Assembly: GCA_028278465.1 (NCBI GenBank)
Contig: JANQEF010000292.1
Span: 1 to 10,999, forward strand
Length of the DNA stretch: 10,999 nt
Source: Dehalococcoidia bacterium
GTDB taxonomy: Bacteria; Chloroflexota; Dehalococcoidia; Lucifugimonadales; Lucifugimonadaceae
Direction of reading: 5' to 3'
Part shown: positions 1-5,895 of the stretch, piece by piece
How the letters are laid out: every line of letters starts with the position of its first letter
Position numbering within the stretch: position 1 is the stretch's first letter
The notes under the pieces: generated by a model
What the model was told of the DNA's origin: nothing
Database searches by the model: none
Seen by the model: only the letters and a program-made list of their open reading frames with translations
Made by a program: the position numbers and the translations under genes

Positions 1-218
1 TTGTTTCCTTCACTGAAGGAGTCATGCACAGTCACGGTGCGGTCCGGATAGCCGGCAAAGAGGCCTGCCGCGACGTCTCGAAGTTGATCCAGGTTTCTGT
101 CTTGTCCCGGCAGATGCCAGACCAGGTCCTCGCTGCAGAGCCCGATTAGCGCTTCGAGATCTTTTCGATTCTCTGCCTCGACCGCTGCCAGTCCGAGTTC
201 AACCGCACTGCTGGGCAT
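1..218 (-). CDS. SnoaL-like / NTF2-fold protein, N-terminal part (cut by window edge)
   Basis: The minus-strand frame from the ATG at 218 gives 72 residues and runs off the left edge without a stop. It begins MPSSAVELGLAAVEAENRKD and later has DLVWHLPG and AGYPDRTVTVHDSFSEGN. A helical start, a 'W-H-x-P-G' strand and a 'hPD-x-x-V-x-V' strand followed by an acidic turn are the usual pattern of SnoaL-like or ester-cyclase-type NTF2-fold proteins. These are small (about 130 residue) proteins that bind or isomerise hydrophobic small molecules, or have no known role. The start is supported by GAGGAG about 6 bases upstream. It lies downstream of the tRNA-Arg gene on the same strand. The specific substrate cannot be predicted; the fold assignment is from motif resemblance only. 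Confidence 0.7.
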   Translation of the reverse strand, partial: MPSSAVELGLAAVEAENRKDLEALIGLCSEDLVWHLPGQDRNLDQLRDVAAGLFAGYPDRTVTVHDSFSEGN

Positions 219-333
219 GTCGTTCTCCTCGGGCCTGAATGGTCACACGTCGGCATGATAGCGCGTACATGTCGGATCAGAGCCGCCCGAGGGGAATCGC
301 GGGGAGTCGTCATGGGCGGAAGAAACGAAGAGA

Positions 334-410
334 TGGCGCGCTTGGCGGGATTCGAACCCACGACCTCAGCCTTCGCAGGGCTGCGCTCTATCCAGCTGAG
401 CTACAAGCGC
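334..410 (-). tRNA. tRNA-Arg(GCG)
   Basis: A complete 77-nt cloverleaf with encoded CCA. Acceptor GCGCTTG pairs perfectly with CAAGCGC, the discriminator is G, the anticodon stem is CAGCC/GGCTG, and the T loop is TTCGAAT. The anticodon loop CTGCGAA puts GCG at positions 34-36, reading CGC and CGU (Arg). Apart from G34 the loop is that of the usual bacterial tRNA-Arg(ACG). It is the last of three tRNAs on this strand, 12 nt after tRNA-Leu. Confidence 0.95.
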
Positions 411-422
411 CGGAATATGTGG

Positions 423-508
423 TGGTGCCGAGGGAGAGATTCGAACTCTCACGTCCGTAAGGACACTACGCCCTGAACGTAGCGCGTCTACCGTTTCGCC
501 ACCTCGGC
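423..508 (-). tRNA. tRNA-Leu(CAG)
   Basis: An 86-nt class II tRNA with a long variable arm (GTCC-TTAC-GGAC) and encoded CCA. Acceptor GCCGAGG pairs with CCTCGGC, the discriminator is A as expected for leucine, and the anticodon stem is CTACG/CGTAG with loop TTCAGGG, so the anticodon is CAG and it reads CUG. It sits between tRNA-Val (44 nt upstream) and tRNA-Arg (12 nt downstream), probably on one precursor transcript. Confidence 0.96.
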
Positions 509-552
509 ACGTTGGGACTTGATGCCGCGTTTCGGGCTGCGGCGGGTTGTCC

Positions 553-629
553 TGGTGGGCGATGGGGGACTCGAACCCTCGACCTCTTGCGTGTGAAGCA
601 AGCGCTCTAACCAGCTGAGCTAACCGCCC
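553..629 (-). tRNA. tRNA-Val(CAC)
   Basis: A 77-nt cloverleaf with encoded CCA. Acceptor GGGCGGT pairs with ATCGCCC (one G-T pair), the discriminator is A, and the anticodon stem is CTTGC/GCAAG with loop TTCACAC, so the anticodon is CAC, reading GUG. It is the first gene of the Val-Leu-Arg cluster and lies just downstream of a good -10 box (639-644). Confidence 0.96.
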
Positions 630-638
630 GAGCGTTCA

Positions 639-669
639 ATTGTACCGGGTGCGAGCGTGTACGGCGCAA
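639..669 (-). promoter_or_regulatory. Putative promoter of the Val-Leu-Arg tRNA cluster
   Basis: On the minus strand TACAAT (644-639, five of six matches to TATAAT) is preceded by TTGCGC (669-664) with a 19-bp spacer, somewhat long. The predicted transcript would start a few bases before the tRNA-Val 5' end at 629, which fits a stable-RNA promoter with a very short leader. The -10 box is convincing, the -35 box is weak. Confidence 0.45.
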
Positions 670-745
670 GGTGGCCAGAGGCCGGTTGCGGTGGCGAAAG
701 CTGGTGAGTGAGACGGAGGCGGATGGTGATAAGCCGACTCGAAAA

Positions 746-1426
746 CTATAAGTGGTCGATCAGATCGCGCAGGCTGCTCAGACGGATATCCGGCCGTGGC
801 TCTCCATACTCCCAGGATCTGTCCAGGGTCATCCATGCGGCTGTCATTCCCGCGGATTTGGCGCCTGCAACGTCCGCCTCAGGATTGTCGCCGATCATGA
901 GAACTCGTGGGCTTGCCTCCACGGCCAGCCTCTCGGCAGCGATGGCGAAGATTTCTGGATCGGGCTTTCGGACTCCCTCGACGTCTGACATGACAATCCG
1001 GTCGCGCGGTATACCGATATCCAGTTGATCGATCTTGCGCAGTTGGAACAGATCTCCGTTCGTGATCACTCCGTGGGGAGTTCCAGTTGATCGTAGGTGG
1101 TCCAATACTCGCTGTAAGCCGGGATCAGGCTGCATCTGTGCGATCAACTCGTCCCGGTACCAGGCGACCAGTTCGGTTGCTGTGGGCTCGATCTCTGGAT
1201 GCCGCTCCTTGATGATCTCGAATACCAGCTGCCAGTGCCGATCCTGACCGACCCCTTTTGATTCATCCTTGATCCGACTGACCACTCCGGCCTGGATGGA
1301 GTCGAAATCAACATCAATGCCAGGACCAACGAATCTGTCGGAGAATCGGCGAGTGGTCCGGGCGAACGCATCTGCACGCGAGTAGAGCGTGTCGTCGAGA
1401 TCGAAGAAGACAGCTTGCCACTTCAT
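746..1426 (-). CDS. HAD-superfamily hydrolase (phosphatase)
   Basis: A 226-residue haloacid-dehalogenase-fold phosphohydrolase, probably cytosolic. All four HAD motifs are present: motif I FFDLDDTLY with the nucleophile D9 and acid D11, motif II ITNGD with T122, motif III lysine K154 in GVRKPDP, and motif IV IGDNPEADVAGA with D180 and D185. A helical C1 cap of about 90 residues lies between motifs I and II, as in the YjjG/haloacid dehalogenase group whose members dephosphorylate nucleotides or sugar phosphates. Length is normal for the family. The ATG at 1426 places motif I at residue 9, as expected; only a weak GGGGA precedes it. It stands alone between tRNA genes, so context does not suggest a substrate. 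Confidence 0.9.
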   Translation of the reverse strand: MKWQAVFFDLDDTLYSRADAFARTTRRFSDRFVGPGIDVDFDSIQAGVVSRIKDESKGVGQDRHWQLVFEIIKERHPEIEPTATELVAWYRDELIAQMQPDPGLQRVLDHLRSTGTPHGVITNGDLFQLRKIDQLDIGIPRDRIVMSDVEGVRKPDPEIFAIAAERLAVEASPRVLMIGDNPEADVAGAKSAGMTAAWMTLDRSWEYGEPRPDIRLSSLRDLIDHL

Positions 1427-1542
1427 GGCATCCCCGGGTCACGGCCCAGACGGGCATCGTGCGCGGCTGCGCGAGTACGCGCCGGCTTCGGCGACTGCCG
1501 GACTTTTCGGCCGAGGCGATCAGGGTACGTCGAAGAGAAGAG

Positions 1543-1619
1543 TGGTGGCGATGAGAGGACTTGAACCTCCGACCTAACGCTTATGAAGCGTCCGCTCTAA
1601 CCAACTGAGCTACATCGCC
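1543..1619 (-). tRNA. tRNA-Met(CAT), elongator type
   Basis: A 77-nt cloverleaf with encoded CCA. Acceptor GGCGATG pairs with CATCGCC, the discriminator is A, and the anticodon stem GACGC/GCGTT encloses TTCATAA, so the anticodon is CAT. A fully paired first acceptor base pair and the absence of three G-C pairs under the anticodon loop argue against an initiator tRNA. A lysidine-modified tRNA-Ile with the same CAT gene sequence cannot be wholly excluded, but the GTAGCTCAGTTGGTTAGAGC D-arm region is that of elongator Met. Confidence 0.93.
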
Positions 1620-1637
1620 ACGAACAGACAGAACGTT

Positions 1638-1671
1638 GTCATCCCGACCGTAGCGGAGGGATCTGACCTCT
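1638..1671 (+). repeat. Dispersed GTCATCCCGA repeat, copy 1
   Basis: This 34-bp unit matches the reverse complement of 2295-2328 at 31 of 34 positions. It contains an imperfect hairpin (CCC-GA-CCG-TAG-CGG-A-GGG). It lies 18 bp upstream of tRNA-Met and is followed by a second hairpin element (1694-1714). The region 1620-1928 has no gene; it holds this unit and the other repeats listed here. Confidence 0.85.
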
Positions 1672-1693
1672 CGACGTTAAGGACCCCGGAGGG

Positions 1694-1714
1694 ATTCTGA
1701 ATCAAGTTCAGAAT
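1694..1714. repeat. Perfect hairpin inside a GTCAT...ATGAC-bounded element
   Basis: ATTCTGAA and TTCAGAAT form an 8-bp perfect stem around the 5-nt loop TCAAG. Together with copy 1 it makes an 80-bp block (1638-1717) that begins GTCAT and ends ATGAC, a 5-bp terminal inverted repeat. This looks like a small composite palindromic element rather than a terminator, as no T-run follows. Confidence 0.7.
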
Positions 1715-1819
1715 GACAATAGATCTAACCGCCAACTCCCATAGTAGCCACCCGTGATCGGCAAGGTCAACGCGAGAAGATGCAACTGTCGTACGGCCAT
1801 GGATCGGTTGGTTGTGTCC

Positions 1820-1840
1820 TCCCTCCGAGTTTGGGAGGGA
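1820..1840. repeat. CCTCCCTCC hairpin repeat, copy 1
   Basis: TCCCTCC and GGAGGGA form a 7-bp stem with a 7-nt loop. With its flanks the sequence is nearly the same as the hairpin at 7781-7803 (core CCTCCCTCC.AG.TTGGGAGGGA in both), so it is one dispersed repeat present twice in the window. Confidence 0.75.
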
Positions 1841-1851
1841 CGGTTGTGTTC

Positions 1852-1868
1852 CCTGAGCTCTTCGAAGG
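1852..1868 (-). repeat. CCTTCGA..AGCTCAGG repeat, copy 1
   Basis: On the minus strand CCTTCGAAGAGCTCAGG matches 7936-7952 at 15 of 17 positions. The partly self-complementary core (CGAAGAGCTC) and the presence of both copies beside the CCTCCCTCC hairpin suggest a shared composite repeat family. Confidence 0.6.
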
Positions 1869-1928
1869 TTGTGCGGCGCACACATCAGTCGGGATCTTCA
1901 ACCGGGCATCCCAATTACGTTCTGATAC

Positions 1929-2150
1929 TTAACCCTGTCCCATGATCCGATCGGCGATCGACAAGGCCAGGAATACGGTGCCGAACACAGTCATGAGCGA
2001 TCCAACGATGGCGAACGTGAACTCGGAGCCCTGAATGCGAAGAGGATCTTTGCCGAACAGCTTTTCGTTCAGACGTTCGAACCTGGAACGAAACCTGACA
2101 AACGAGATTCCGGCCGCAACGACGATGGCCCAGGTTGCGATTTCACTCAT
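1929..2150 (-). CDS. Small membrane protein, two predicted TM helices, unknown function
   Basis: A 73-residue protein beginning MSEIATWAIVVAAGISFVRF. One hydrophobic segment covers about residues 5-18, a basic and charged loop follows (RSRFERLNEKLFGKD, 21-35), and a second hydrophobic segment lies at about 44-66 before DRIMGQG. The positive loop predicts a cytoplasmic hairpin. The frame is open much further upstream, but that part is antisense to moaC and low-complexity, so the ATG at 2150 is preferred; AGGGA lies about 9 bases upstream. I do not recognise a family. It sits between two inverted copies of the dispersed repeat (1638-1671 and 2295-2328), with no obvious operon partner. Confidence 0.6.
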   Translation of the reverse strand: MSEIATWAIVVAAGISFVRFRSRFERLNEKLFGKDPLRIQGSEFTFAIVGSLMTVFGTVFLALSIADRIMGQG

Positions 2151-2294
2151 TGCGTCGGTCCCTAAGGCGAACTCTCTCGCTTCGGTCGAGATGTCAGTCG
2201 TGCTGCCTCTGGCGTCACCGGGCGCAGCATTCTTGCCCGCCCCTACCAAAGTGGTACTTCCGACTTGATCGGGACGTCTCGAGTCTCTCGCGTC

Positions 2295-2328
2295 AGAGGT
2301 CAGATCCCTCGGCTTCGCTCGGGATGAC
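2295..2328 (-). repeat. Dispersed GTCATCCCGA repeat, copy 2 (inverted)
   Basis: On the minus strand this reads GTCATCCCGAGCGAAGCC... and matches copy 1 at 31 of 34 positions in opposite orientation. It lies 10 bp past the moaC stop codon. It may act as a processing or termination hairpin for the moa operon, but there is no T-run. Confidence 0.85.
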
Positions 2329-2338
2329 AAATCCGTCC

Positions 2339-2824
2339 CTACTCCGCCTCGAAATCTCCGCTCTTGCCGCCGCTTTTCTTGATCAGGCGCACCGCATCGA
2401 TCTGCATCGCCCTGTCCACCGCCTTGCACATGTCGTACACCGTCAGCCCCGCCACCGTCGCCGCAGTCAGCGCCTCCATCTCGACACCCGTCTTCCACGT
2501 CGCCCGCGCCGTCGACGTGATCTCCAGGCCATCGCCAGACGCAAGCTCCGTCAACTCGACCGTCACCTGCGTCAGCGGGATCGGGTGACACAGCGGGATC
2601 AGGTCCGAAGTCCGCTTCGCGGCCATCACGCCCGCCAGCCTCGCCGTGCCCAGCACATCGCCCTTCTCGAACCCGCCCTCGCGGATCAGCTGAAGCGTCT
2701 CGGGTTTCATCAGCACGCGGCCCTTCGCAACCGCGACCCGCTCCGTCACCTCCTTCGAGCCGACATCCACCATGCGCGCCTCGCCCGCTTCGTCGATATG
2801 TGACAGCTTTCGCACCTCGGTCAT
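2339..2824 (-). CDS. moaC: Cyclic pyranopterin monophosphate synthase MoaC
   Basis: A 161-residue cytosolic enzyme that converts the MoaA product (3',8-cyclo-7,8-dihydro-GTP) into cyclic pyranopterin monophosphate, the first stable intermediate of molybdenum cofactor synthesis. Length is that of the family. The catalytic residues are all present, each shifted by +3 from E. coli numbering: K54 in GGFEKGD, H80 in IPLCHPIPL, D131 and K134 in TVYDMCKAVDR. The highly conserved GVEMEALTAA block is intact. The frame is open upstream, but the ATG at 2824 gives the normal N-terminus and has GGAG seven bases before it, inside the end of rnhA. Only 4 bp separate it from the rnhA stop, so the two are probably translationally coupled in the moaA-rnhA-moaC operon. 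Confidence 0.97.
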   Translation of the reverse strand: MTEVRKLSHIDEAGEARMVDVGSKEVTERVAVAKGRVLMKPETLQLIREGGFEKGDVLGTARLAGVMAAKRTSDLIPLCHPIPLTQVTVELTELASGDGLEITSTARATWKTGVEMEALTAATVAGLTVYDMCKAVDRAMQIDAVRLIKKSGGKSGDFEAE

Positions 2825-2828
2825 GTGA

Positions 2829-3329
2829 TCACTCCGCCTCTGCGCCGGCAGCAACCGTCTTCTCGAACTCCTCGTCCACCAGCACAGCGTTCGTCCTCGC
2901 AGCGGTGTTCGCCAGATCGTCGCAGCGCTCATTCTCAGGATGGCCGGCGTGGCCGCGCACCCACTCGAACTTCACATCGTGCCTGTCGACGGCGTCGAGC
3001 AGCCGTCCCCACAGGTCCGGGTTCAATGCTGCTTCCTTCTTGTTGCGGCGCCAGCCGTTCGACCGCCACTTCCTCGCCCAGCCCTTCTCGATGCCGTTCA
3101 CGACGTACTGCGAATCTGTGCTGAGAACGACTCGACAAGGGCGTTTCAGCGATTCCAGCGCCACGATAGCGCCAAGCAGCTCCATGCGGTTGTTGGTGGT
3201 GTTGCGGTAGCCGGCGGAGAACTCCTTCTCCTGCCCGTTCCAGATGAGCAGAGTGCCGTAGCCGCCCGGGCCCGGGTTGCCGATGGCCGAGCCGTCTGAG
3301 TATGCCCTGACGGTAGTTTGCGGGCTCAA
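2829..3329 (-). CDS. rnhA: Ribonuclease HI
   Basis: A 166-residue type I RNase H, which cuts the RNA strand of RNA-DNA hybrids (R-loops, primers) using two metal ions. The DEDD active site is complete: D12 in AYSDGSA, E50 in NNRMEL, D72 in STDSQY, and D137 in ERCDDLA, with the loop histidine H127 in RGHAGHPENE. The basic protrusion (WARKWRSNGWRRNKKEA, about 84-100) of E. coli-type enzymes is present; there is no extra hybrid-binding domain. The start is a TTG at 3329: there is no ATG before the first catalytic Asp, and AGAGG lies 6 bases upstream. The acidic C-terminal tail after residue 150 is not part of the fold. It lies 21 bp after moaA and 4 bp before moaC. Confidence 0.97.
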   Translation of the reverse strand: MSPQTTVRAYSDGSAIGNPGPGGYGTLLIWNGQEKEFSAGYRNTTNNRMELLGAIVALESLKRPCRVVLSTDSQYVVNGIEKGWARKWRSNGWRRNKKEAALNPDLWGRLLDAVDRHDVKFEWVRGHAGHPENERCDDLANTAARTNAVLVDEEFEKTVAAGAEAE

Positions 3330-3350
3330 GCAGCGCCTCTCACAGACTGG

Positions 3351-4412
3351 CTAGCCGCCGATCTGGTACATCTCGATCTTGCGTCCTGCCGGACCGTCGC
3401 CGTTTTCCGGCCAGTCGGTGTTCGACTCTCGAAGCTCCGAATAGCGGTCGTCACGCGCAGCCCAGATCCCTGTCACCGCGGCGATGATCTCCTCGTCGCT
3501 GGCGCCGCCTCGCAGCAACGCCTTCAGGTCCTTTCCGCCGCTGGCAAAGAGGCAGGTCACGAAGCGCCCGTCAGTGGTCAGGCGCGCACGCGTGCAGTCG
3601 CCGCAGAACGGCATCGAGACCGATGCGATCACGCCGATTTCGCCCGAGCCGTCTGCGTAGCGATAGCGAGTCGCAACCTCACCGTAGTAGTTCGGCTCAA
3701 CCGGCTCCAACGGGAACTCGGCGCTGATCTTCTCGATGATCTCCTTCGCCGTCACCACCTGGTCGAGTTTCCAGCCGTTGCGGTTGCCGACGTCCATGTA
3801 CTCGATGAAGCGGACGATGTGGCCTCGCTCCTTGAAGTAGCGGGCGGTTTCGACGAGCGTGTGGTCGTTGACGCCGCGCTGGACAACGGTGTCGATCTTA
3901 ATGGGCGAGAAGCCGGCAGCTACGGCCGCTTCGATGCCTTCGAGCGTTGGCTCTGGACCGTACGGACGGCCGCTCATCTCCTTCGCGATCTCTTCGTCGA
4001 GGGTGTCGAGGCTGACTGTAACGCGGCGCAGTCCGGAGGCTTTGAGGTCGGCGGCCATCTTGGCGAGAAGGAAGCCGTTGGTGGTGAGTGCGATGTCTTC
4101 GACGCCTTCGATGGCGGACAGGCGTTCGATGAGGGCTGGAAGCTGGGCGCGGACGAGCGGCTCGCCGCCTGTGATGCGCAGCTTGTTGACGCCGAGGCCG
4201 ACGAAGATGCGTGCGAGGCGTTCGATCTCTTCGAAGCTGAGGATCTCGGGCCGGGGCAGGAACTCGTAGCGCTCGCCGAAGATCTCGGCCGGCATGCAGT
4301 AGGTGCAGCGGAAGTTACAACGGTCTGTGACCGAGATGCGGAGGTCGCGCATCGGCCTGCCGAACTTATCGGTGATGGTGGCGGGCGTTGTGCGTGACTG
4401 ATCCCGGGTCAA
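3351..4412 (-). CDS. moaA: GTP 3',8-cyclase MoaA (radical SAM)
   Basis: A 353-residue radical S-adenosylmethionine enzyme that cyclises GTP in the first step of molybdenum cofactor synthesis. The N-terminal [4Fe-4S] site is C32-x3-C36-x2-C39 (DRCNFRCTYCMP), with the SAM-binding GGEP at 82-85. The C-terminal substrate cluster is C270-x2-C273-x13-C287 (FCGDCTRARL...VTC). The protein ends in Gly-Gly (MYQIGG), the tail that the family needs for SAM cleavage. The start is probably the TTG at 4412: the next candidate, M21, would remove part of the conserved DKFGRPMRDLRISVTDRCN region. The Shine-Dalgarno sequence is weak. It is the first gene of moaA-rnhA-moaC; no moaB, moaD or moaE is in the window. 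Confidence 0.97.
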   Translation of the reverse strand: MTRDQSRTTPATITDKFGRPMRDLRISVTDRCNFRCTYCMPAEIFGERYEFLPRPEILSFEEIERLARIFVGLGVNKLRITGGEPLVRAQLPALIERLSAIEGVEDIALTTNGFLLAKMAADLKASGLRRVTVSLDTLDEEIAKEMSGRPYGPEPTLEGIEAAVAAGFSPIKIDTVVQRGVNDHTLVETARYFKERGHIVRFIEYMDVGNRNGWKLDQVVTAKEIIEKISAEFPLEPVEPNYYGEVATRYRYADGSGEIGVIASVSMPFCGDCTRARLTTDGRFVTCLFASGGKDLKALLRGGASDEEIIAAVTGIWAARDDRYSELRESNTDWPENGDGPAGRKIEMYQIGG

Positions 4413-4534
4413 CTGAAGAACCTGTCTGGCGAGCGTAGTTGCGCCGCGACAAGTTTAACTCCGGGCGGAGAGTGCGGCGGATGGAGCGCTGGTGAGGATG
4501 GCGTGTTCGCTGCGTCACTTCGAAAACCGCCCAC

Positions 4535-4563
4535 CTGTCCGCGGCGAGAGCGTGGAGTATCAT
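4535..4563 (+). promoter_or_regulatory. Possible promoter of the 4606 operon
   Basis: TATCAT at 4558-4563 matches the -10 consensus at five of six positions. CTGTCC at 4535-4540, with a 17-bp spacer, matches the -35 box at only three. It lies in the 193-bp divergent region between moaA and the kinase-like gene; no clear promoter or riboswitch for moaA was recognised on the other strand. Confidence 0.3.
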
Positions 4564-4605
4564 CCGGCGCACTCGTGAACATCCTCATCGCAGAGCGAAC
4601 TCCAG

Positions 4606-5286
4606 ATGCAGCTGATCATTGTTGGTTGTGAATACGCCGGCACCACCACCGTTGCCAACGCCATCGACGACTGGATGGCGGAGAAGATGGGCGTCCGGTT
4701 TCCGCTGATCCACGACCACTGGAAGATTCCTCACACCTCTGGGCATCCCGACGACACCACGTCCGAGGAGCAGACATGGCTCCTGGAGGCGTCACCCAAG
4801 ATCAAGGAGATGCACCAGCGGCACAGCCTGTACTACCACGTGCAGCCGTCGAGCTTCGATGCAGACGATCACCTGATGATCGGCGCGCAGATCGAGGATG
4901 CGGTTTACGGACCGATGTACTTCGGGTACGGCGAGAGGGGCAGCAGCCATGACCGCGAGCTGGTGATGCACCAGGTCGAGCGGACGATTCTGCGGTTCAC
5001 GACGGACACCGTTCTTGTCCACGTCACGGCGCCGAAGGCCGTAATCGAGGCGCGGATGGATTCCGATCCGCACGAGAACCAGGTGATTAAGCGGCAGGAC
5101 ATCGACGCGGTGAGCGTCCGGTTCGCGGAGCTCGTCGACCTGTCGCTGCTCAGGACCAAGATCACGATCGACAACAGCGGCGACATCTCAGACACAATCG
5201 CCGAGTTCGAGCGGAAGATTGAGCCTCACCTGACAGACACGGACCGTTCCCGGATGCTGCTGCGGCAGACGCTCAAGCAGCAGTAG
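4606..5286 (+). CDS. P-loop kinase-like protein lacking the Walker A lysine
   Basis: A 226-residue soluble protein. The N-terminus MQLIIVGCEYAGTTTVANAI has the strand, loop and helix of a Walker A motif (G-x4-G-K-T/S), but the lysine position is threonine: G7-CEYA-G12-T13-T14. Further on, VLVHVTAPKAVIEARM (about 138-153) looks like the late core strand and helix of nucleoside or nucleotide kinases, and HENQVIKRQDIDAVSVRF may be a lid-like region. The fold is therefore probably a P-loop kinase of the deoxynucleoside/thymidylate kinase type; without the lysine, ordinary ATP phosphotransfer is doubtful. The function is unknown. It precedes the ComD-like gene by 60 bp on the same strand. The ATG at 4606 has no strong Shine-Dalgarno, but the motif sits right at the start, as expected. 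Confidence 0.7.
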   Translation: MQLIIVGCEYAGTTTVANAIDDWMAEKMGVRFPLIHDHWKIPHTSGHPDDTTSEEQTWLLEASPKIKEMHQRHSLYYHVQPSSFDADDHLMIGAQIEDAVYGPMYFGYGERGSSHDRELVMHQVERTILRFTTDTVLVHVTAPKAVIEARMDSDPHENQVIKRQDIDAVSVRFAELVDLSLLRTKITIDNSGDISDTIAEFERKIEPHLTDTDRSRMLLRQTLKQQ

Positions 5287-5346
5287 CGGTCGTTTCACCA
5301 GCAGGCGGCACGGAGCGGTCCCGGAAACCGGCGAAGGAGCGAAGAC

Positions 5347-5895
5347 ATGGTTGAACAGCAGGCGGCAGTCTTGAGCCCGTCGGCGCTCGTAGACGAGTTT
5401 CGGAAGAACGGCGTCACCCACATCATTACGATCCCGGACTCCGAGACGAACTACCTGTACGAGCTGATGAAGCAGCAGGAGTGGCTCGACGTCGTCCCGA
5501 TCTCGAGAGAAGGCGAAGGCCCGGCCACGGCGCTCGGTCTCAACATCGCAGGCAAGACGCCCGTCGTGCTGATCCAGAACACAGGGCTCCTGGAGTCTGG
5601 CGACTCGATCCGCGGCATGGCTCTCGACGCCGGGTTCCCGCTTGTGCTTGTGGTCGGATATCGCGGCTGGACCCGGCGCGGCAAGACGACCGATTCGGCT
5701 GCTGTCTACACCGAGCCATTCCTGAACGCTTTCCGGATCAACTACTACTTCGTCGAAAGAGACACAGACGCGCCGCGCATTTCTGAGGCGTTCGAAGAGG
5801 CGCGGCAGACGAAGCGGCCGGTCGTGGTGCTGATCGGCGATGAGTATCACGGCTGGAACCGGGAGCAGACGAACGGGAAGGCGGCGCAGCAATGA
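5347..5895 (+). CDS. Thiamine-diphosphate decarboxylase alpha subunit, ComD-like (sulfopyruvate/phosphonopyruvate decarboxylase type)
   Basis: A 182-residue protein forming the N-terminal (PYR) half of a ThDP-dependent 2-oxo acid decarboxylase. ISREGEGPATALGLNIAGK aligns with the NEGEAVAIAAG-type motif of phosphonopyruvate decarboxylases, placing the ThDP-activating glutamate at E55; VVLIQNTGLLESGDSIRG matches the 'MQNSGLGN' block of the same group. Size matches ComD, the alpha subunit of archaeal sulfopyruvate decarboxylase, whereas phosphonopyruvate decarboxylase is usually one chain of nearly 400 residues. The partner PP domain is the next gene, overlapping by ATGA. A strong AAGGAG lies about 8 bases before the ATG. 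Substrate specificity (sulfopyruvate, phosphonopyruvate or another 2-oxo acid) is inferred only from the family and the split architecture. Confidence 0.85.
   Translation: MVEQQAAVLSPSALVDEFRKNGVTHIITIPDSETNYLYELMKQQEWLDVVPISREGEGPATALGLNIAGKTPVVLIQNTGLLESGDSIRGMALDAGFPLVLVVGYRGWTRRGKTTDSAAVYTEPFLNAFRINYYFVERDTDAPRISEAFEEARQTKRPVVVLIGDEYHGWNREQTNGKAAQQ

Noticed and set aside
227..292. 8-bp inverted repeat CCTCGGGC / GCCCGAGG upstream of the SnoaL-like gene
   Set aside because: The arms are 50 bp apart and overlap the ribosome binding site region; too short and GC-rich to support an operator or terminator.
239..476. Two overlapping 73-codon plus-strand frames
   Set aside because: They read antisense through the tRNA-Arg and tRNA-Leu genes; the familiar 'GFEPTTSAF' and 'RDSNSH' strings are well-known spurious translations of tRNA antisense.
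2135..2803. A 222-codon plus-strand frame rich in Arg and His
   Set aside because: Antisense to moaC and to the small membrane protein; composition (RRPRRRRDL and similar) is that of a shadow frame.
3318..4397. A 359-codon open frame on the plus strand
   Set aside because: It lies fully antisense to moaA, which has all family residues; the product is a low-complexity Asp/Ala/Val-rich string typical of a GC-rich shadow frame.
5299..5367. 12-bp direct repeat CAGCAGGCGGCA at 5299-5310 and 5356-5367
   Set aside because: It spans the ribosome binding site of the ComD-like gene, but CAG and GGC words are common in this GC-rich coding style (glutamine codons), so chance is a sufficient explanation.
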